Of a DNA stretch of 64,000 bases, positions 1-8,256 are shown piece after piece. Position numbers and translations under genes: made by a program. Position 1 is the stretch's first letter, and each line of letters begins with the position of its first letter. The stretch is from an uncultured Bacteroidota bacterium. Lineage in GTDB: Bacteria > Bacteroidota > Bacteroidia > Chitinophagales > Saprospiraceae. The DNA lies in contig CALMSX010000083.1 in NCBI GenBank assembly GCA_937872515.1, forward strand, positions 62,001-126,000, read 5' to 3'. The notes under the pieces were generated by a model. It had not been told where the DNA came from. It was given only the letters and a program-made list of their open reading frames with translations, and did not search any database.

Positions 1-1301
1 TTACAGCACTACCCTACCTTGGAGCTACCGATATTATTAGTGATGATTCCGACAAAGGCAGTTCGGAAAATGATGCCTTGTATTTGGCAGAGGTAGATCA
101 ATTTCAATCCAATGCTACCAATTCTACTTATTCTTCAATGTGGACCGGCCATTATCAGGCTATTTTCAGGGCAAACCTTGCCATTGAAAACATACCAGGA
201 ATTGACATGGATGAAAATCTCAAGGCCCGTCTCTTAGGTGAAGCTAAATTTTTGAGGGCATTTTGTTACTTCCGATTGGTTCAATGGTATGGGGAGGTTC
301 CCTTAATAACAAGCATATTGACAGAAGATCAATTTTTCACTCAGCAAAGGGCACCCATCAATGATGTGTATAATCAAATTGAAAAAGACCTCCTGGATGC
401 GATGGCAGTATTGCCTGAAAGCAGTAAATATGCAGCTGCCGATATTGGTAGGGTGAGCAAGGGTGCTGCAAGAGGCATTTTGGCAAAACTGTACATGGTT
501 AAAAAAGATTATAGCAAAGCCGTTGAACAATGCGAGGCCATCATCAGTAGTAATGAATATGCGCTTATGCCTTCTTATGCTGATATATTTACCTCCAAAG
601 GAGAGCAGGGGCCTGAGAGTATATTTGAGATCAGTGCCGTTGCCATACAAGCCGCTGTTGCAGGTCCGGGAGCAAGTCCGTACAATATGGTGCAGGGTGT
701 GAGAGGTGTCCCTAATTTGGGTTGGGGATTCAACCGGCCAAGCGACAATCTGATTGCAGCATATGAACCTGGTGACCCACGAAGACAGGCAACTGTAATT
801 TATGTGGGTGAAATTTTGCCTGATGGTTCGACCAAAGTGGAAGACAATCCTGATATTTTGAATGAAAGATACAACCAAAAGGCATGGGTTCCGAAGCATG
901 CAGGCTTGCAGGACAATGGACCAGGTAATTTGAGATTGCTTCGGTATGCGGATATTCTTTTATTAGCTGCAGAAGCGTACAATGAATTGGGCAATGGAGC
1001 AGCTGCCCTTCCATTGGTTAACCAAATCAGAAAAAGAGCACGGGGCACCAATAATTTTATCCTCGCAGACATAACTACCACAGATCAGGCACAGCTTCGT
1101 GATAAAATAAGAAAAGAGAGAAGGATCGAGTTAGCAATGGAGCAGCACAGATGGTTTGATCTTGTACGTTGGGGAATTGCCGGTGATGTAATGCGAGCTG
1201 CGGGCAAACCTTTTATAGACAACAAACACGAAAGATTCCCCCTTCCTCAAACCGAAATTGATTTGAGTGACGGAGTGTTGGATCAAAACAATGGCTGGTA
1301 A
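1..1301 (+). CDS. SusD/RagB-family outer-membrane lipoprotein, C-terminal part
   Basis: This is the C-terminal ~430 residues of a SusD-like glycan-binding lipoprotein. The frame is open from base 3 with no stop, so the gene begins upstream of the window and the TTG at 78 is not its start. Family signs are the TPR-like helical segment (AKFLRAFCYFRLVQWYGEVP), the later stretch RYADILLLAAEAYNELG and the closing RRIELAMEQHRWFDLVRWG block, typical of the SusD C-terminal domain. SusD proteins sit on the cell surface over a SusC TonB-dependent porin and capture oligosaccharides. The SusC partner is expected just upstream, outside the window. The stop overlaps the start of the next gene (TAATG), so the two are translationally coupled and the cargo is probably the substrate or product of that enzyme. 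Confidence 0.93.
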   Translation, partial: TALPYLGATDIISDDSDKGSSENDALYLAEVDQFQSNATNSTYSSMWTGHYQAIFRANLAIENIPGIDMDENLKARLLGEAKFLRAFCYFRLVQWYGEVPLITSILTEDQFFTQQRAPINDVYNQIEKDLLDAMAVLPESSKYAAADIGRVSKGAARGILAKLYMVKKDYSKAVEQCEAIISSNEYALMPSYADIFTSKGEQGPESIFEISAVAIQAAVAGPGASPYNMVQGVRGVPNLGWGFNRPSDNLIAAYEPGDPRRQATVIYVGEILPDGSTKVEDNPDILNERYNQKAWVPKHAGLQDNGPGNLRLLRYADILLLAAEAYNELGNGAAALPLVNQIRKRARGTNNFILADITTTDQAQLRDKIRKERRIELAMEQHRWFDLVRWGIAGDVMRAAGKPFIDNKHERFPLPQTEIDLSDGVLDQNNGW

Positions 1302-3088
1302 TGCTTAGATTTTCGAAGTTATTAATTGTTTTTCTTTTGTGGGGCACCGCGTTGGTTTCCCAAAACGACCTGTCATTATCGGTAGAAGAATTTGAAAGGC
1401 ATGCTGAATTGTCGTGGACTTATAGCGGTAGTGATGCAGCCTATTTCCAAATCAGAATATCAAAAAACCAGGGCGCGTTTGTAGATTTACAAAGGACAAC
1501 TTCAGAAAAGTATATTCATTTTACCGATCCTGACACTTTGGAAAGTTACAGGATTTGTGTACAAGCCTTAAATGGCTTATTGGAACCGCTTGCCTTTTCG
1601 GATACTGTGTTTGTTGAAGAAAATAAGATGTCAGATGAAGAATTGATGGACATGGTTCAGAAAGCCAGTTTTAGGTATTTCTGGGATTTTGGCCATCCTT
1701 CTTGCGGACTGGCTAGAGAAAGGGATAGTAGTGGAGATCTAGTAACCATTGGAGGCTCAGGATTTGGTATAATGGCTATTTTGGTCGGAATAGAAAACAA
1801 TTATATCAGTCGCGAACAAGGATTACAACGCCTTCTCAAAATTGTTAGCTTTTTGCAATTTGCCGATAAGTTTCACGGTGTTTTTCCCCATTGGATGGAT
1901 GGTAGAACTGGCGATGTAATTCAGTTTGGTCAGTATGACAATGGGGGTGATTTGGTTGAAACCGCCTTTTTGATGGAGGGCTTGCTTACAGTCAGGTCAT
2001 TTTTTGACGGGAGCTCGCCAGATGAACAGGCTGTTCGCAAAATTATAACCAAGTTGTGGGAAGCTGTGGAATGGGATTTTTATAGCAAAAACAACAGTGG
2101 AGTCTTATACTGGCATTGGTCTCCCCAGCATGAGTGGCGAATCAATCATGCCATCAGAGGTTATAATGAAGCGTTGATTGTTTATCTGTTGGCCATCTCC
2201 TCCCCTACCCACGCAGTGCCGGCATCCTATTGGCAAACAGGATGGGCGGGAGGAAATTATAAAAATGGTCTATCCTATTATGGCTACAAATTGCCAGTTG
2301 GCCCAGCTTATGGAGGTCCTTTGTTTTTTGCCCATTATTCTTATTTAGGCTTTGACCCAAGGGGAATTAAAGATAAATATTGTAATTACTTTGTTCAAAA
2401 TCAACAACATACTCTCATTAATCGAGCTTATTGTGTAGCCAATCCATTGAAACACAAATCGTATTCAGCAGATTGTTGGGGAATAACAGCCAGTGATGAT
2501 CCCAATGGATACGTAGCCCACGAACCTGTTTCAAGAGACAATGGAACTATTACACCTACAGCAGCTTTATCATCATGGCCGTATACGCCGGAATACAGCA
2601 TGGATGCCTTGCGTTATTTTTACTTTGTTGAAGGAGAAAAATTGTGGGGTCCATATGGCTTTTATGATGCATTTAATCCGTCAAAAAATTGGTATGCAGA
2701 CAGCTATTTAGCCATAGATCAGGGGCCCATAGTTGGAATGATCCAAAATCACAGGACGGGCTTACTTTGGCGCAATTTTATGTTGAACACCGAAATTAAA
2801 ATGGGCCTCGAAAAAATTGGCTTTGTAGAAGATTTGCTGAGTAGTCCGGAATCACCCGATCCATCACCCCTTTGGAAGATTGTACCCGGAATTGGTTCCG
2901 TGGGCTTTGAGGTTCAATCAATTGATAAAAATGTAACAATCCAGATTTTTGACGAAAGTGGCAGATTAATAGAGTCTAAACCTTATCTGGAGGGAGAGAT
3001 AATGGGGGTTCATTATGCGTCTGGCAAATATCTGGTAACCATCAAAGGACAGAAGAAGCTGGGTTACAGATGGTTTGTTAAAATTTGA
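1301..3088 (+). CDS. Secreted glucoamylase-like (PF10091/GH144-type) glycoside hydrolase with T9SS tail
   Basis: A 595-residue exported enzyme. An N-terminal signal peptide (LLIVFLLWGTALVSQ) leads into a small fibronectin-III-like region (~25-105). The catalytic module spans roughly residues 110-500 and resembles the glucoamylase-like family PF10091, which contains the GH144 beta-1,2-glucanases. Its signatures include FRYFWDFGHPSCGLARER near the start, VFPHWMDGRTG, DNGGDLVETAFLMEGLL and GFYDAFNPSKNWYADSYLAIDQGP. The last ~75 residues form a T9SS type A sorting domain (IFDESGRLIESKPY ... GKYLVTIKGQKKLGYRWFVKI), implying secretion or surface attachment. It is coupled to the SusD gene, so it is the enzyme of that locus. 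The fold and export are clear; the exact substrate (beta-1,2-glucan or another glucan) is inferred. Confidence 0.85.
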   Translation: MLRFSKLLIVFLLWGTALVSQNDLSLSVEEFERHAELSWTYSGSDAAYFQIRISKNQGAFVDLQRTTSEKYIHFTDPDTLESYRICVQALNGLLEPLAFSDTVFVEENKMSDEELMDMVQKASFRYFWDFGHPSCGLARERDSSGDLVTIGGSGFGIMAILVGIENNYISREQGLQRLLKIVSFLQFADKFHGVFPHWMDGRTGDVIQFGQYDNGGDLVETAFLMEGLLTVRSFFDGSSPDEQAVRKIITKLWEAVEWDFYSKNNSGVLYWHWSPQHEWRINHAIRGYNEALIVYLLAISSPTHAVPASYWQTGWAGGNYKNGLSYYGYKLPVGPAYGGPLFFAHYSYLGFDPRGIKDKYCNYFVQNQQHTLINRAYCVANPLKHKSYSADCWGITASDDPNGYVAHEPVSRDNGTITPTAALSSWPYTPEYSMDALRYFYFVEGEKLWGPYGFYDAFNPSKNWYADSYLAIDQGPIVGMIQNHRTGLLWRNFMLNTEIKMGLEKIGFVEDLLSSPESPDPSPLWKIVPGIGSVGFEVQSIDKNVTIQIFDESGRLIESKPYLEGEIMGVHYASGKYLVTIKGQKKLGYRWFVKI

Positions 3089-3134
3089 CAAGTCATCCCT
3101 TAGAAATGATGTAAAATCATAACAATTAACATGA

Positions 3135-3154
3135 CAGACTGTTATAACAGTCTG
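3135..3154. promoter_or_regulatory. 20-bp perfect palindrome upstream of DUF58 gene
   Basis: CAGACTGTTATAACAGTCTG is identical to its own reverse complement over all 20 bases. It lies 46 bp after the glucanase stop and 48 bp before the ATG of the DUF58 gene. With no loop and no following T-run it does not look like a terminator. Symmetry of this length fits an operator for a homodimeric regulator. The regulator is unknown. Confidence 0.5.
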
Positions 3155-3202
3155 GTCAAGTGCCATATTTTTTGTTATTTTGCATCAGATAAAGAAAGCC
3201 GG

Positions 3203-4117
3203 ATGAAGTTTTTTGAACAATTTGACTTAAAGCAAATAGAAAACCTTGAGCTGTTGGCCAAACAGGTAGTTGAAGGCTTCATAATAGGTCTCCATAAAAG
3301 CCCGTTTCATGGGTTTTCAGTAGAATTTGCTGAGCACCGTTTGTACAATCCGGGAGAATCCACCAAGGATATAGATTGGAAAGTTTATGCCCGAAGTGAC
3401 AAAATGTTTGTCAAAAAGTTTGAAGAAGAAACCAATCTCAGGTGTCAGATAATAATTGATACCTCGTCCTCCATGTATTATCCGCAAGTGCCGGGCCAGC
3501 TCAATAAACTACAGTTTTCTGCTGTAGGAGCCGCGTGCATCATGAATTTGCTTAAAAAACAAAGAGATTCTTTTGGCCTAAGCATGTTTGACAATAAGTT
3601 GGTTGAACATACCATTTGCAAATCTTCAACCACCCATTATCAATTACTTCTGACCTTTCTTGATCGATTGATACAGGATACGGCAGCTGAAAAAACAACG
3701 GCTGCAGCGGATGCTTTACATCAAATTGCAGATGCCATCCACAAGAGGTCACTTGTCATCATTTTTAGTGACATGTTTGACAATGGCGAGGATATGGAAA
3801 AACTATTTGCAGCTTTACAACACTTAAAATATGCCAAACATGAAGTCATTTTGTTTCATGTTACAGATAAGGAGCATGAGTTGGAATTTGAATTTGAGAA
3901 CAGACCGTACGAGTTCGTTGACCTGGAATCCGGAGAAAAGGTTAAGCTGCAAAGCAATGAAGTCAAGTCTTATTATGTAGAAAAAGTAAAGTCATTTACT
4001 GAAAATTTAAAGATGAGGTGTTTGCAATATAAAATTGAATTTGTTGAAGCCGATATCAATGAAGGCTTTGCCCCAATCCTGCAGACTTATCTAGTAAAAA
4101 GATCAAAATTAAATTAA
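3203..4117 (+). CDS. DUF58 / von Willebrand factor A-like protein
   Basis: A ~304-residue cytoplasmic protein of the DUF58 family. The N-terminal half contains the conserved stretch SVEFAEHRLYNPGESTKDID followed by WKVYARSD. The vWA-type metal site is visible as DTSSSM (DxSxS), with a later IIFSDMFDN loop. I chose the ATG at 3203; the frame stays open upstream for 24 residues, but that extension crosses the palindrome and looks non-coding. DUF58 proteins usually sit beside a MoxR AAA+ ATPase and Bat proteins. Neither is here, so its partner must be elsewhere. The next gene starts 13 bp downstream and may share the transcript. The biochemical role of the family is not established. Confidence 0.85.
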   Translation: MKFFEQFDLKQIENLELLAKQVVEGFIIGLHKSPFHGFSVEFAEHRLYNPGESTKDIDWKVYARSDKMFVKKFEEETNLRCQIIIDTSSSMYYPQVPGQLNKLQFSAVGAACIMNLLKKQRDSFGLSMFDNKLVEHTICKSSTTHYQLLLTFLDRLIQDTAAEKTTAAADALHQIADAIHKRSLVIIFSDMFDNGEDMEKLFAALQHLKYAKHEVILFHVTDKEHELEFEFENRPYEFVDLESGEKVKLQSNEVKSYYVEKVKSFTENLKMRCLQYKIEFVEADINEGFAPILQTYLVKRSKLN

Positions 4118-4130
4118 AAAATAGATCATT

Positions 4131-5765
4131 ATGTCAAATGCATTTTTTAAAGTACCGGTTGCCAAAAATGAGCCGGTATTGTCATATGCGCCAGGTAGTA
4201 AAGAAAGGAAAGAGGTGCAGGATGCCATCAAATCTATGAAGTCCAAACAAGCCGATATACCGATGTATATAGGAGGTCAAAAAATAAAAACAAAAAAGAA
4301 GGTTGCTATACATGCACCACACGATCGTGAAAAAGTAATAGGCCACTATTATGCGGGAGATAAAAACCACGTTGAGTCAGCGATCAAAGAAGCCCTGGCT
4401 GCAAGACAGAGCTGGTCAGAGATGGCATGGCAGGATAGGGCTGCCATTTTTTTGAGAGCAGCTGATTTGATTGCTGGGCCTTACAGGGCGAAGATGAATG
4501 CTGCTACCATGATTGGTCAGAGCAAGAACGTATACCAGGCTGAAATTGATTGTGTTTGTGAGATGGTAGATTTTTTCCGATTTAATGTACAATACATGAC
4601 GGAAATTTACGCTATACAGCCTGAGAGTCCTGCCGGAACATGGAATCGATTAGAATACAGACCTCTTGAGGGCTTTGTTTTTGCATTAACTCCATTCAAT
4701 TTTACTTCAATAGCAGGTAATTTGCCCGGAGCTCCTGCCTTGTTGGGAAATACTGTGGTTTGGAAGCCGGCAGAAACACAGATTTATTCTGCTCAATTGA
4801 TAATGGAAATTTTAATGGAAGCAGGCTTGCCAGCCGGTGTTATCAACCTGGTGTATGTTGATGGCCCTACCGCCGGATCCGTTATTTTTAGTCATCCCGA
4901 TTTTGCAGGCTTGCATTTTACAGGCAGTACAGGTGTTTTCCAGAGGCTTTGGCAACAGATTGGTGATAACATCACCAAGTATAAGTCTTATCCAAGGATT
5001 GTTGGAGAGACTGGTGGTAAAGATTTTGTAATGGTCCATCCTTCTGCTGATGCCAAACAAGTAGCCACTGCTTTATCAAGGGGCGCATTTGAATATCAGG
5101 GACAGAAATGTTCCGCAGCATCAAGAGCCTACATCCCTGAATCTTTGTGGAAAAAGGTAGAAAAGCACCTAATAGATGACTTGAAGTCTTTCAAAATGGG
5201 ATCTCCGGAAGATTTTGGGAATTTTATCAATGCGGTTATTGATGAAAAGGCATATGATAAAATCACCTCATACATTGAGAAGGCAAAAACCGATAAAACG
5301 GCAAAGATTGTGGCAGGAGGCAAGCACAGTAAAAAGAAAGGATTTTTTATTGAGCCCACCATTATTTTAGCACAAGACCCCAAATATGTCACCATGTGTG
5401 AAGAATTATTTGGACCAGTTCTGTCTGTTTATGTGTACATAGATGAGTTATACAGTGAAACACTCAAACTGGTGGATAGCAGTTCTGCATATGCATTAAC
5501 GGGCAGTATTTTTTCAAATGACAGATATGCTACCCTGGAAGCGGTAGATGCATTAAGAAATGCAGCCGGTAATTTTTACATCAATGATAAGCCAACCGGA
5601 GCAGTAGTAGGTCAGCAGCCTTTTGGCGGTGCGAGGGCTTCTGGCACCAATGACAAAGCGGGTTCTGTGCTCAATTTGTACAGATGGTTGTCTCCAAGGA
5701 CGATTAAAGAGAATTTTGTACCTCCATCTGATTACAGGTATCCGTTCTTGCAGGGGGGTAAGTAG
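4131..5765 (+). CDS. pruA: L-glutamate gamma-semialdehyde (1-pyrroline-5-carboxylate) dehydrogenase
   Basis: A 544-residue aldehyde dehydrogenase, the usual length for monofunctional P5C dehydrogenase. It oxidises glutamate-5-semialdehyde to glutamate with NAD+, the second step of proline degradation. The catalytic glutamate lies in RIVGETGGKDF (E293) and the nucleophilic cysteine in YQGQKCSAASRAY (C327). The P5CDH-typical C-terminal block GAVVGQQPFGGARASGTNDKAG is present. No proline dehydrogenase gene is visible nearby, so the pathway is split in this genome. The start ATG is 13 bp after the DUF58 gene. Confidence 0.95.
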   Translation: MSNAFFKVPVAKNEPVLSYAPGSKERKEVQDAIKSMKSKQADIPMYIGGQKIKTKKKVAIHAPHDREKVIGHYYAGDKNHVESAIKEALAARQSWSEMAWQDRAAIFLRAADLIAGPYRAKMNAATMIGQSKNVYQAEIDCVCEMVDFFRFNVQYMTEIYAIQPESPAGTWNRLEYRPLEGFVFALTPFNFTSIAGNLPGAPALLGNTVVWKPAETQIYSAQLIMEILMEAGLPAGVINLVYVDGPTAGSVIFSHPDFAGLHFTGSTGVFQRLWQQIGDNITKYKSYPRIVGETGGKDFVMVHPSADAKQVATALSRGAFEYQGQKCSAASRAYIPESLWKKVEKHLIDDLKSFKMGSPEDFGNFINAVIDEKAYDKITSYIEKAKTDKTAKIVAGGKHSKKKGFFIEPTIILAQDPKYVTMCEELFGPVLSVYVYIDELYSETLKLVDSSSAYALTGSIFSNDRYATLEAVDALRNAAGNFYINDKPTGAVVGQQPFGGARASGTNDKAGSVLNLYRWLSPRTIKENFVPPSDYRYPFLQGGK

Positions 5766-5784
5766 GACTTATTAAAAGATTTTA

Positions 5785-5792
5785 TATATTTG
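5785..5792 (+). promoter_or_regulatory. Bacteroidota -7 promoter element (TATATTTG)
   Basis: TATATTTG matches the Bacteroidota -7 consensus TAnnTTTG and lies 26 bp before the ATG at 5819. No clear TTTG -33 box is seen at the usual distance, so this is a partial match. Confidence 0.45.
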
Positions 5793-5818
5793 CAAAGTAC
5801 AAAAACAACAACTTAAAA

Positions 5819-6526
5819 ATGAAGCAATTTTTACTAGTAGCAGCTCTGTTTATGACAACAGGTCTATTTGCACAAAAACAAATTGTATGGTTTGATGCTG
5901 GTCTGAAAGTTCAGTATGGTGCCTCAGGATTTTACAGTGCAGCCATTGAAGAAGCCACCGGTTATAACCATGAGCTGGGTTTGACTTCCGGATTTGGATA
6001 TGGAGGTAAATTGGGTATCAACTGGCAGTATAACGGACTATCATTAGAAGCCTTTTACAACAAGAGTCGCCAGGATGTTGAGGTTACAAATGCAGGCGAA
6101 CCCAGTTATTCTTACGAGTGGAAAGCCATAGATATCTATGCTTTATACAGGAATGCCAAGAACCTGGGTTATTTTGAATTGGGTCCAAAAGTTTCAATGT
6201 TGAGAAGCATGGATGGAATTGTTGGAAATTTAAGAGCCGATGTAAAAAATGATTTCAACAATACCAATTTTGCCGGTGTGTTGGGCTTCGGTGCCAATAT
6301 TATGGGTAATGATGGTAGATTCAGTGGTATCCTTGGATTGCGATTTGAGTATGGATTTACCGACATCGTTAAAAAAGACGTTAACTATCACCCCATTCCT
6401 GCCGGAATTGGTGAAAGGAAGTCAACCAATCCTTATTTTGCCGGTCTGGTTTTTGAATTTAACTGGGGCATAGGATATTTTGGAAGGGCTCAATGTGGAG
6501 CCAGATCAAAATTCATAATGTTCTAA
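5819..6526 (+). CDS. Outer-membrane beta-barrel protein, function unknown
   Basis: A 235-residue protein with a clear signal peptide (MKQFLLVAALFMTTGLFAQK). The mature part is rich in alternating aromatic/glycine strands (YGASGFYSA, GGKLGINWQYNGLSLEAFYN, FAGLVFEFNWGIGYF), as in small eight-stranded outer-membrane barrels (porin-like/OmpW-like). It has its own -7 promoter element and is followed by a strong terminator, so it is probably monocistronic. No specific function can be assigned. Confidence 0.7.
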   Translation: MKQFLLVAALFMTTGLFAQKQIVWFDAGLKVQYGASGFYSAAIEEATGYNHELGLTSGFGYGGKLGINWQYNGLSLEAFYNKSRQDVEVTNAGEPSYSYEWKAIDIYALYRNAKNLGYFELGPKVSMLRSMDGIVGNLRADVKNDFNNTNFAGVLGFGANIMGNDGRFSGILGLRFEYGFTDIVKKDVNYHPIPAGIGERKSTNPYFAGLVFEFNWGIGYFGRAQCGARSKFIMF

Positions 6527-6539
6527 TAAACAAAATATT

Positions 6540-6573
6540 AAGGCTGGCTCTTCAAAAAGTCAGCCTTTTTTTT
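6540..6573 (+). terminator. Rho-independent terminator after the outer-membrane protein gene
   Basis: AAGGCTG at 6540-6546 pairs with CAGCCTT at 6561-6567, followed by a run of eight or more T. It lies 14 bp after the stop codon at 6526. Confidence 0.85.
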
Positions 6574-6605
6574 ATCTGGAAAGCATTAAAAAAGAGATTT
6601 ATTTC

Positions 6606-6613
6606 TATCTTTG
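6606..6613 (+). promoter_or_regulatory. -7 promoter element for tRNA-Leu (TATCTTTG)
   Basis: TATCTTTG is an exact TAnnTTTG match 14 bp before the first base of the tRNA, the spacing expected for transcription starting just upstream of the mature 5' end. A -33 TTTG is not obvious. Confidence 0.6.
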
Positions 6614-6627
6614 CAGCCGCTAAAGAT

Positions 6628-6711
6628 GCCGAAGTGGTGGAATTGGTAGACACGCTGGACTCAAAATCCAGTGCTAGCAATAGTGTGCGGGTTCGAGTCC
6701 CGCCTTCGGTA
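6628..6711 (+). tRNA. tRNA-Leu (anticodon CAA)
   Basis: The acceptor stem GCCGAAG pairs with CTTCGGT (one G-U), followed by discriminator A at 6711. The anticodon stem-loop is CTGGA-CTCAAAA-TCCAG, giving anticodon CAA, which reads UUG leucine codons. The long class II variable arm and the T arm CGGGTTCGAGTCCCG are present. The 3' CCA is not encoded. It stands alone between two terminators. Confidence 0.97.
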
Positions 6712-6712
6712 C

Positions 6713-6741
6713 AAAAGGTCTGAGTTTTCAGGCCTTTTTTG
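6713..6741 (+). terminator. Rho-independent terminator after tRNA-Leu
   Basis: AAAAGGTCTGA, a GTTT loop and TCAGGCCTTTT form an 11-bp stem with one G-U pair, running into T6. It starts immediately after the tRNA. Confidence 0.85.
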
Positions 6742-6804
6742 TTTACAGAAAATTGGAGCGGTTTTTGCACTTGTATAGGTTACATTTAAGACCATGCAAA
6801 TCCT

Positions 6805-7290
6805 ATGGGCAATACAGAGCAAGAAATAAGACTAAAAGAGGTTCAGGCTGAACAACTTTCTGAAGGGGATCAAAAGGCCATTCAAGAGGCTATCAGACAG
6901 TTGGATTTATCCTATTCCCCTTACTCGGGATTCAGTGTTGGTGCGGGTATTGAATTAGAGGATGGCACTGTTATGGGAGGTTCAAATCAGGAAAATGCTT
7001 CCTATCCGTTGTGTATGTGTGCTGAAAGAGTAGCCTTGTATCATTTAGCAGCAGCAAAACCGGGAACTAAGGTATTGACAATGGCAATTACAGCAAGAAA
7101 CCAAAATGGCATCATAGAAAGAGCAGTTTTTCCTTGTGGCGCATGCAGACAGGTGATCCTTGAATATGAGCGCATCCAAAAGCACCCTATACGGCTCCTC
7201 ATTTACACCCGATCGGCCAAAGTGCTTATAGCTGAAAGCGGGGCTTCCATCCTGCCTTTTGCCTTTGATGAGAGTTTTTTAATCAAGTAG
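6805..7290 (+). CDS. cdd: Cytidine deaminase
   Basis: A 161-residue zinc-dependent cytidine/deoxycytidine deaminase of the homotetrameric type, converting cytidine to uridine in pyrimidine salvage. The catalytic CAE motif is C72-A-E74 (MCAERVAL). The two remaining zinc cysteines are C111 and C114 in PCGACRQVILEY. The substrate-binding SGFSVGAGI segment is also present. It is ~25 residues longer at the N-terminus than compact homologues. It converges with marC, 5 bp away. Confidence 0.95.
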   Translation: MGNTEQEIRLKEVQAEQLSEGDQKAIQEAIRQLDLSYSPYSGFSVGAGIELEDGTVMGGSNQENASYPLCMCAERVALYHLAAAKPGTKVLTMAITARNQNGIIERAVFPCGACRQVILEYERIQKHPIRLLIYTRSAKVLIAESGASILPFAFDESFLIK

Positions 7291-7295
7291 ATAGA

Positions 7296-7919
7296 TTAAA
7301 GCATAGCTTGCCTGAAAAGAGCTACCCCACCATTGATGATGTATTGAACGCCTATTGACATAACAATGAAGCCCATGATCCTCGAAACGGCTTTCAATCC
7401 CCCTTCACCTAACACCTTACTTAAAGCAGGAGCCGTTTTTAGAATAAAATACACTACTACTCCACAAAGTACAATTACACCCATAATACCTAAGCGCAAC
7501 CACCAGTCAGAGTAGGTGGTGTAATAGCCTATTAAAAGCGATATTGAGCCAGGCCCTGAAAGCATGGGCATAGCCATTGGTGAAAATGAAATATCACTTT
7601 TGTGCATTGCTTCTTGTTTCACCTTCTGATCAACCGCTTTGTGTTGTTCAAATTTTCCACTGAGCAGTGAATATCCGGAAGCTAAAATTATTAACCCGCC
7701 TGCAGATCTCATCGCATTTATATTAATCCCAAAAAAGGATAAAATCAAACTTCCCCCCAGGAAAAAAGCAAGAAGGATCAAAGTAAAGTAAATGCTGGTT
7801 TGCCTGGCCGTGATGGCTCTCTCTCGTGGAGTGTGGTCTTTAGAAAGAGCCAAAAAGAGAGGAACAGCGCCCAAAGGGTTGACAACAGAGATCAGAGATG
7901 CAAAAACAGCAATAAACAT
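7296..7919 (-). CDS. MarC family integral membrane protein
   Basis: A 207-residue protein with about six predicted membrane helices (for example FIAVFASLISVVNPLGAVPLFL, SIYFTLILLAFFLGGSLILSFFG and GSISLLIGYYTTYSD). The family hallmark VNPLGAVPLFLAL is at the N-terminus and the repeat-like MAMPMLSGPGSI motif is near residue 115. The MarC/UPF0056 family is old and named for the mar locus, but a role in drug resistance is not supported for most members. Transport of a small solute is plausible, with no substrate known. It is divergent from cystathionine beta-synthase across a 337-bp interval. Confidence 0.88.
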   Translation of the reverse strand: MFIAVFASLISVVNPLGAVPLFLALSKDHTPRERAITARQTSIYFTLILLAFFLGGSLILSFFGININAMRSAGGLIILASGYSLLSGKFEQHKAVDQKVKQEAMHKSDISFSPMAMPMLSGPGSISLLIGYYTTYSDWWLRLGIMGVIVLCGVVVYFILKTAPALSKVLGEGGLKAVSRIMGFIVMSIGVQYIINGGVALFRQAML

Positions 7920-8210
7920 ATCGGAATATTATTTGGTTTATAGTTAATTTTAATAACACATTCAGATTAATATTTGTTGCATTGATGCATAGTAAAAATA
8001 TTATATTTTGAAATTATTAACATTTTAACCATCAATTCCCCCCATTTACAGTCGAAATTGGGATAAAAATTTAATATTGAATTTTTTATGTATGATTGAA
8101 TAATTAAATAAGTTAGTGCTGTAAACTAGTTCTTTATTTGTTTTGTTTCATTAACATCAAATAAAATCTTAAACCTGGTAGTTTAAGGCAGCAGCGAAGT
8201 TTATGAAACC
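7920..8210. other. AT-rich intergenic region between marC and the CBS gene
   Basis: No convincing coding frame. It is very AT-rich and carries the upstream signals of two divergent genes. One short inverted repeat, TGCAT-TG-ATGCA (7978-7989), lies ~60 bp upstream of the marC start and could be a regulator half-site pair. Nothing else stands out before the promoter at 8211. Confidence 0.5.
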
Positions 8211-8241
8211 TTTGTATCGCGGATGTATTGATTTATCTTTG
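8211..8241 (+). promoter_or_regulatory. Bacteroidota promoter, TTTG-N19-TATCTTTG
   Basis: TTTG at 8211-8214 and TATCTTTG at 8234-8241 are 19 bp apart, matching both elements of the Bacteroidota vegetative promoter (-33 TTTG, -7 TAnnTTTG). The ATG follows 15 bp downstream, so the 5' leader should be very short. This is the best two-box promoter match found in the window and likely drives the 8.3-12.7 kb run. Confidence 0.8.
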
Positions 8242-8256
8242 TAGCAACTTAATAAC

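Noticed and set aside
303..899. 198-residue open frame opposite the SusD gene
   Set aside because: It lies entirely within the SusD coding frame on the other strand and has no family resemblance.
3135..3154. Palindrome as a rho-independent terminator of the glucanase gene
   Set aside because: No loop and no T-run directly after the second arm.
6628..6711. tRNA-Leu as an integration site
   Set aside because: No integrase, no repeated tRNA 3' end and no composition shift nearby.
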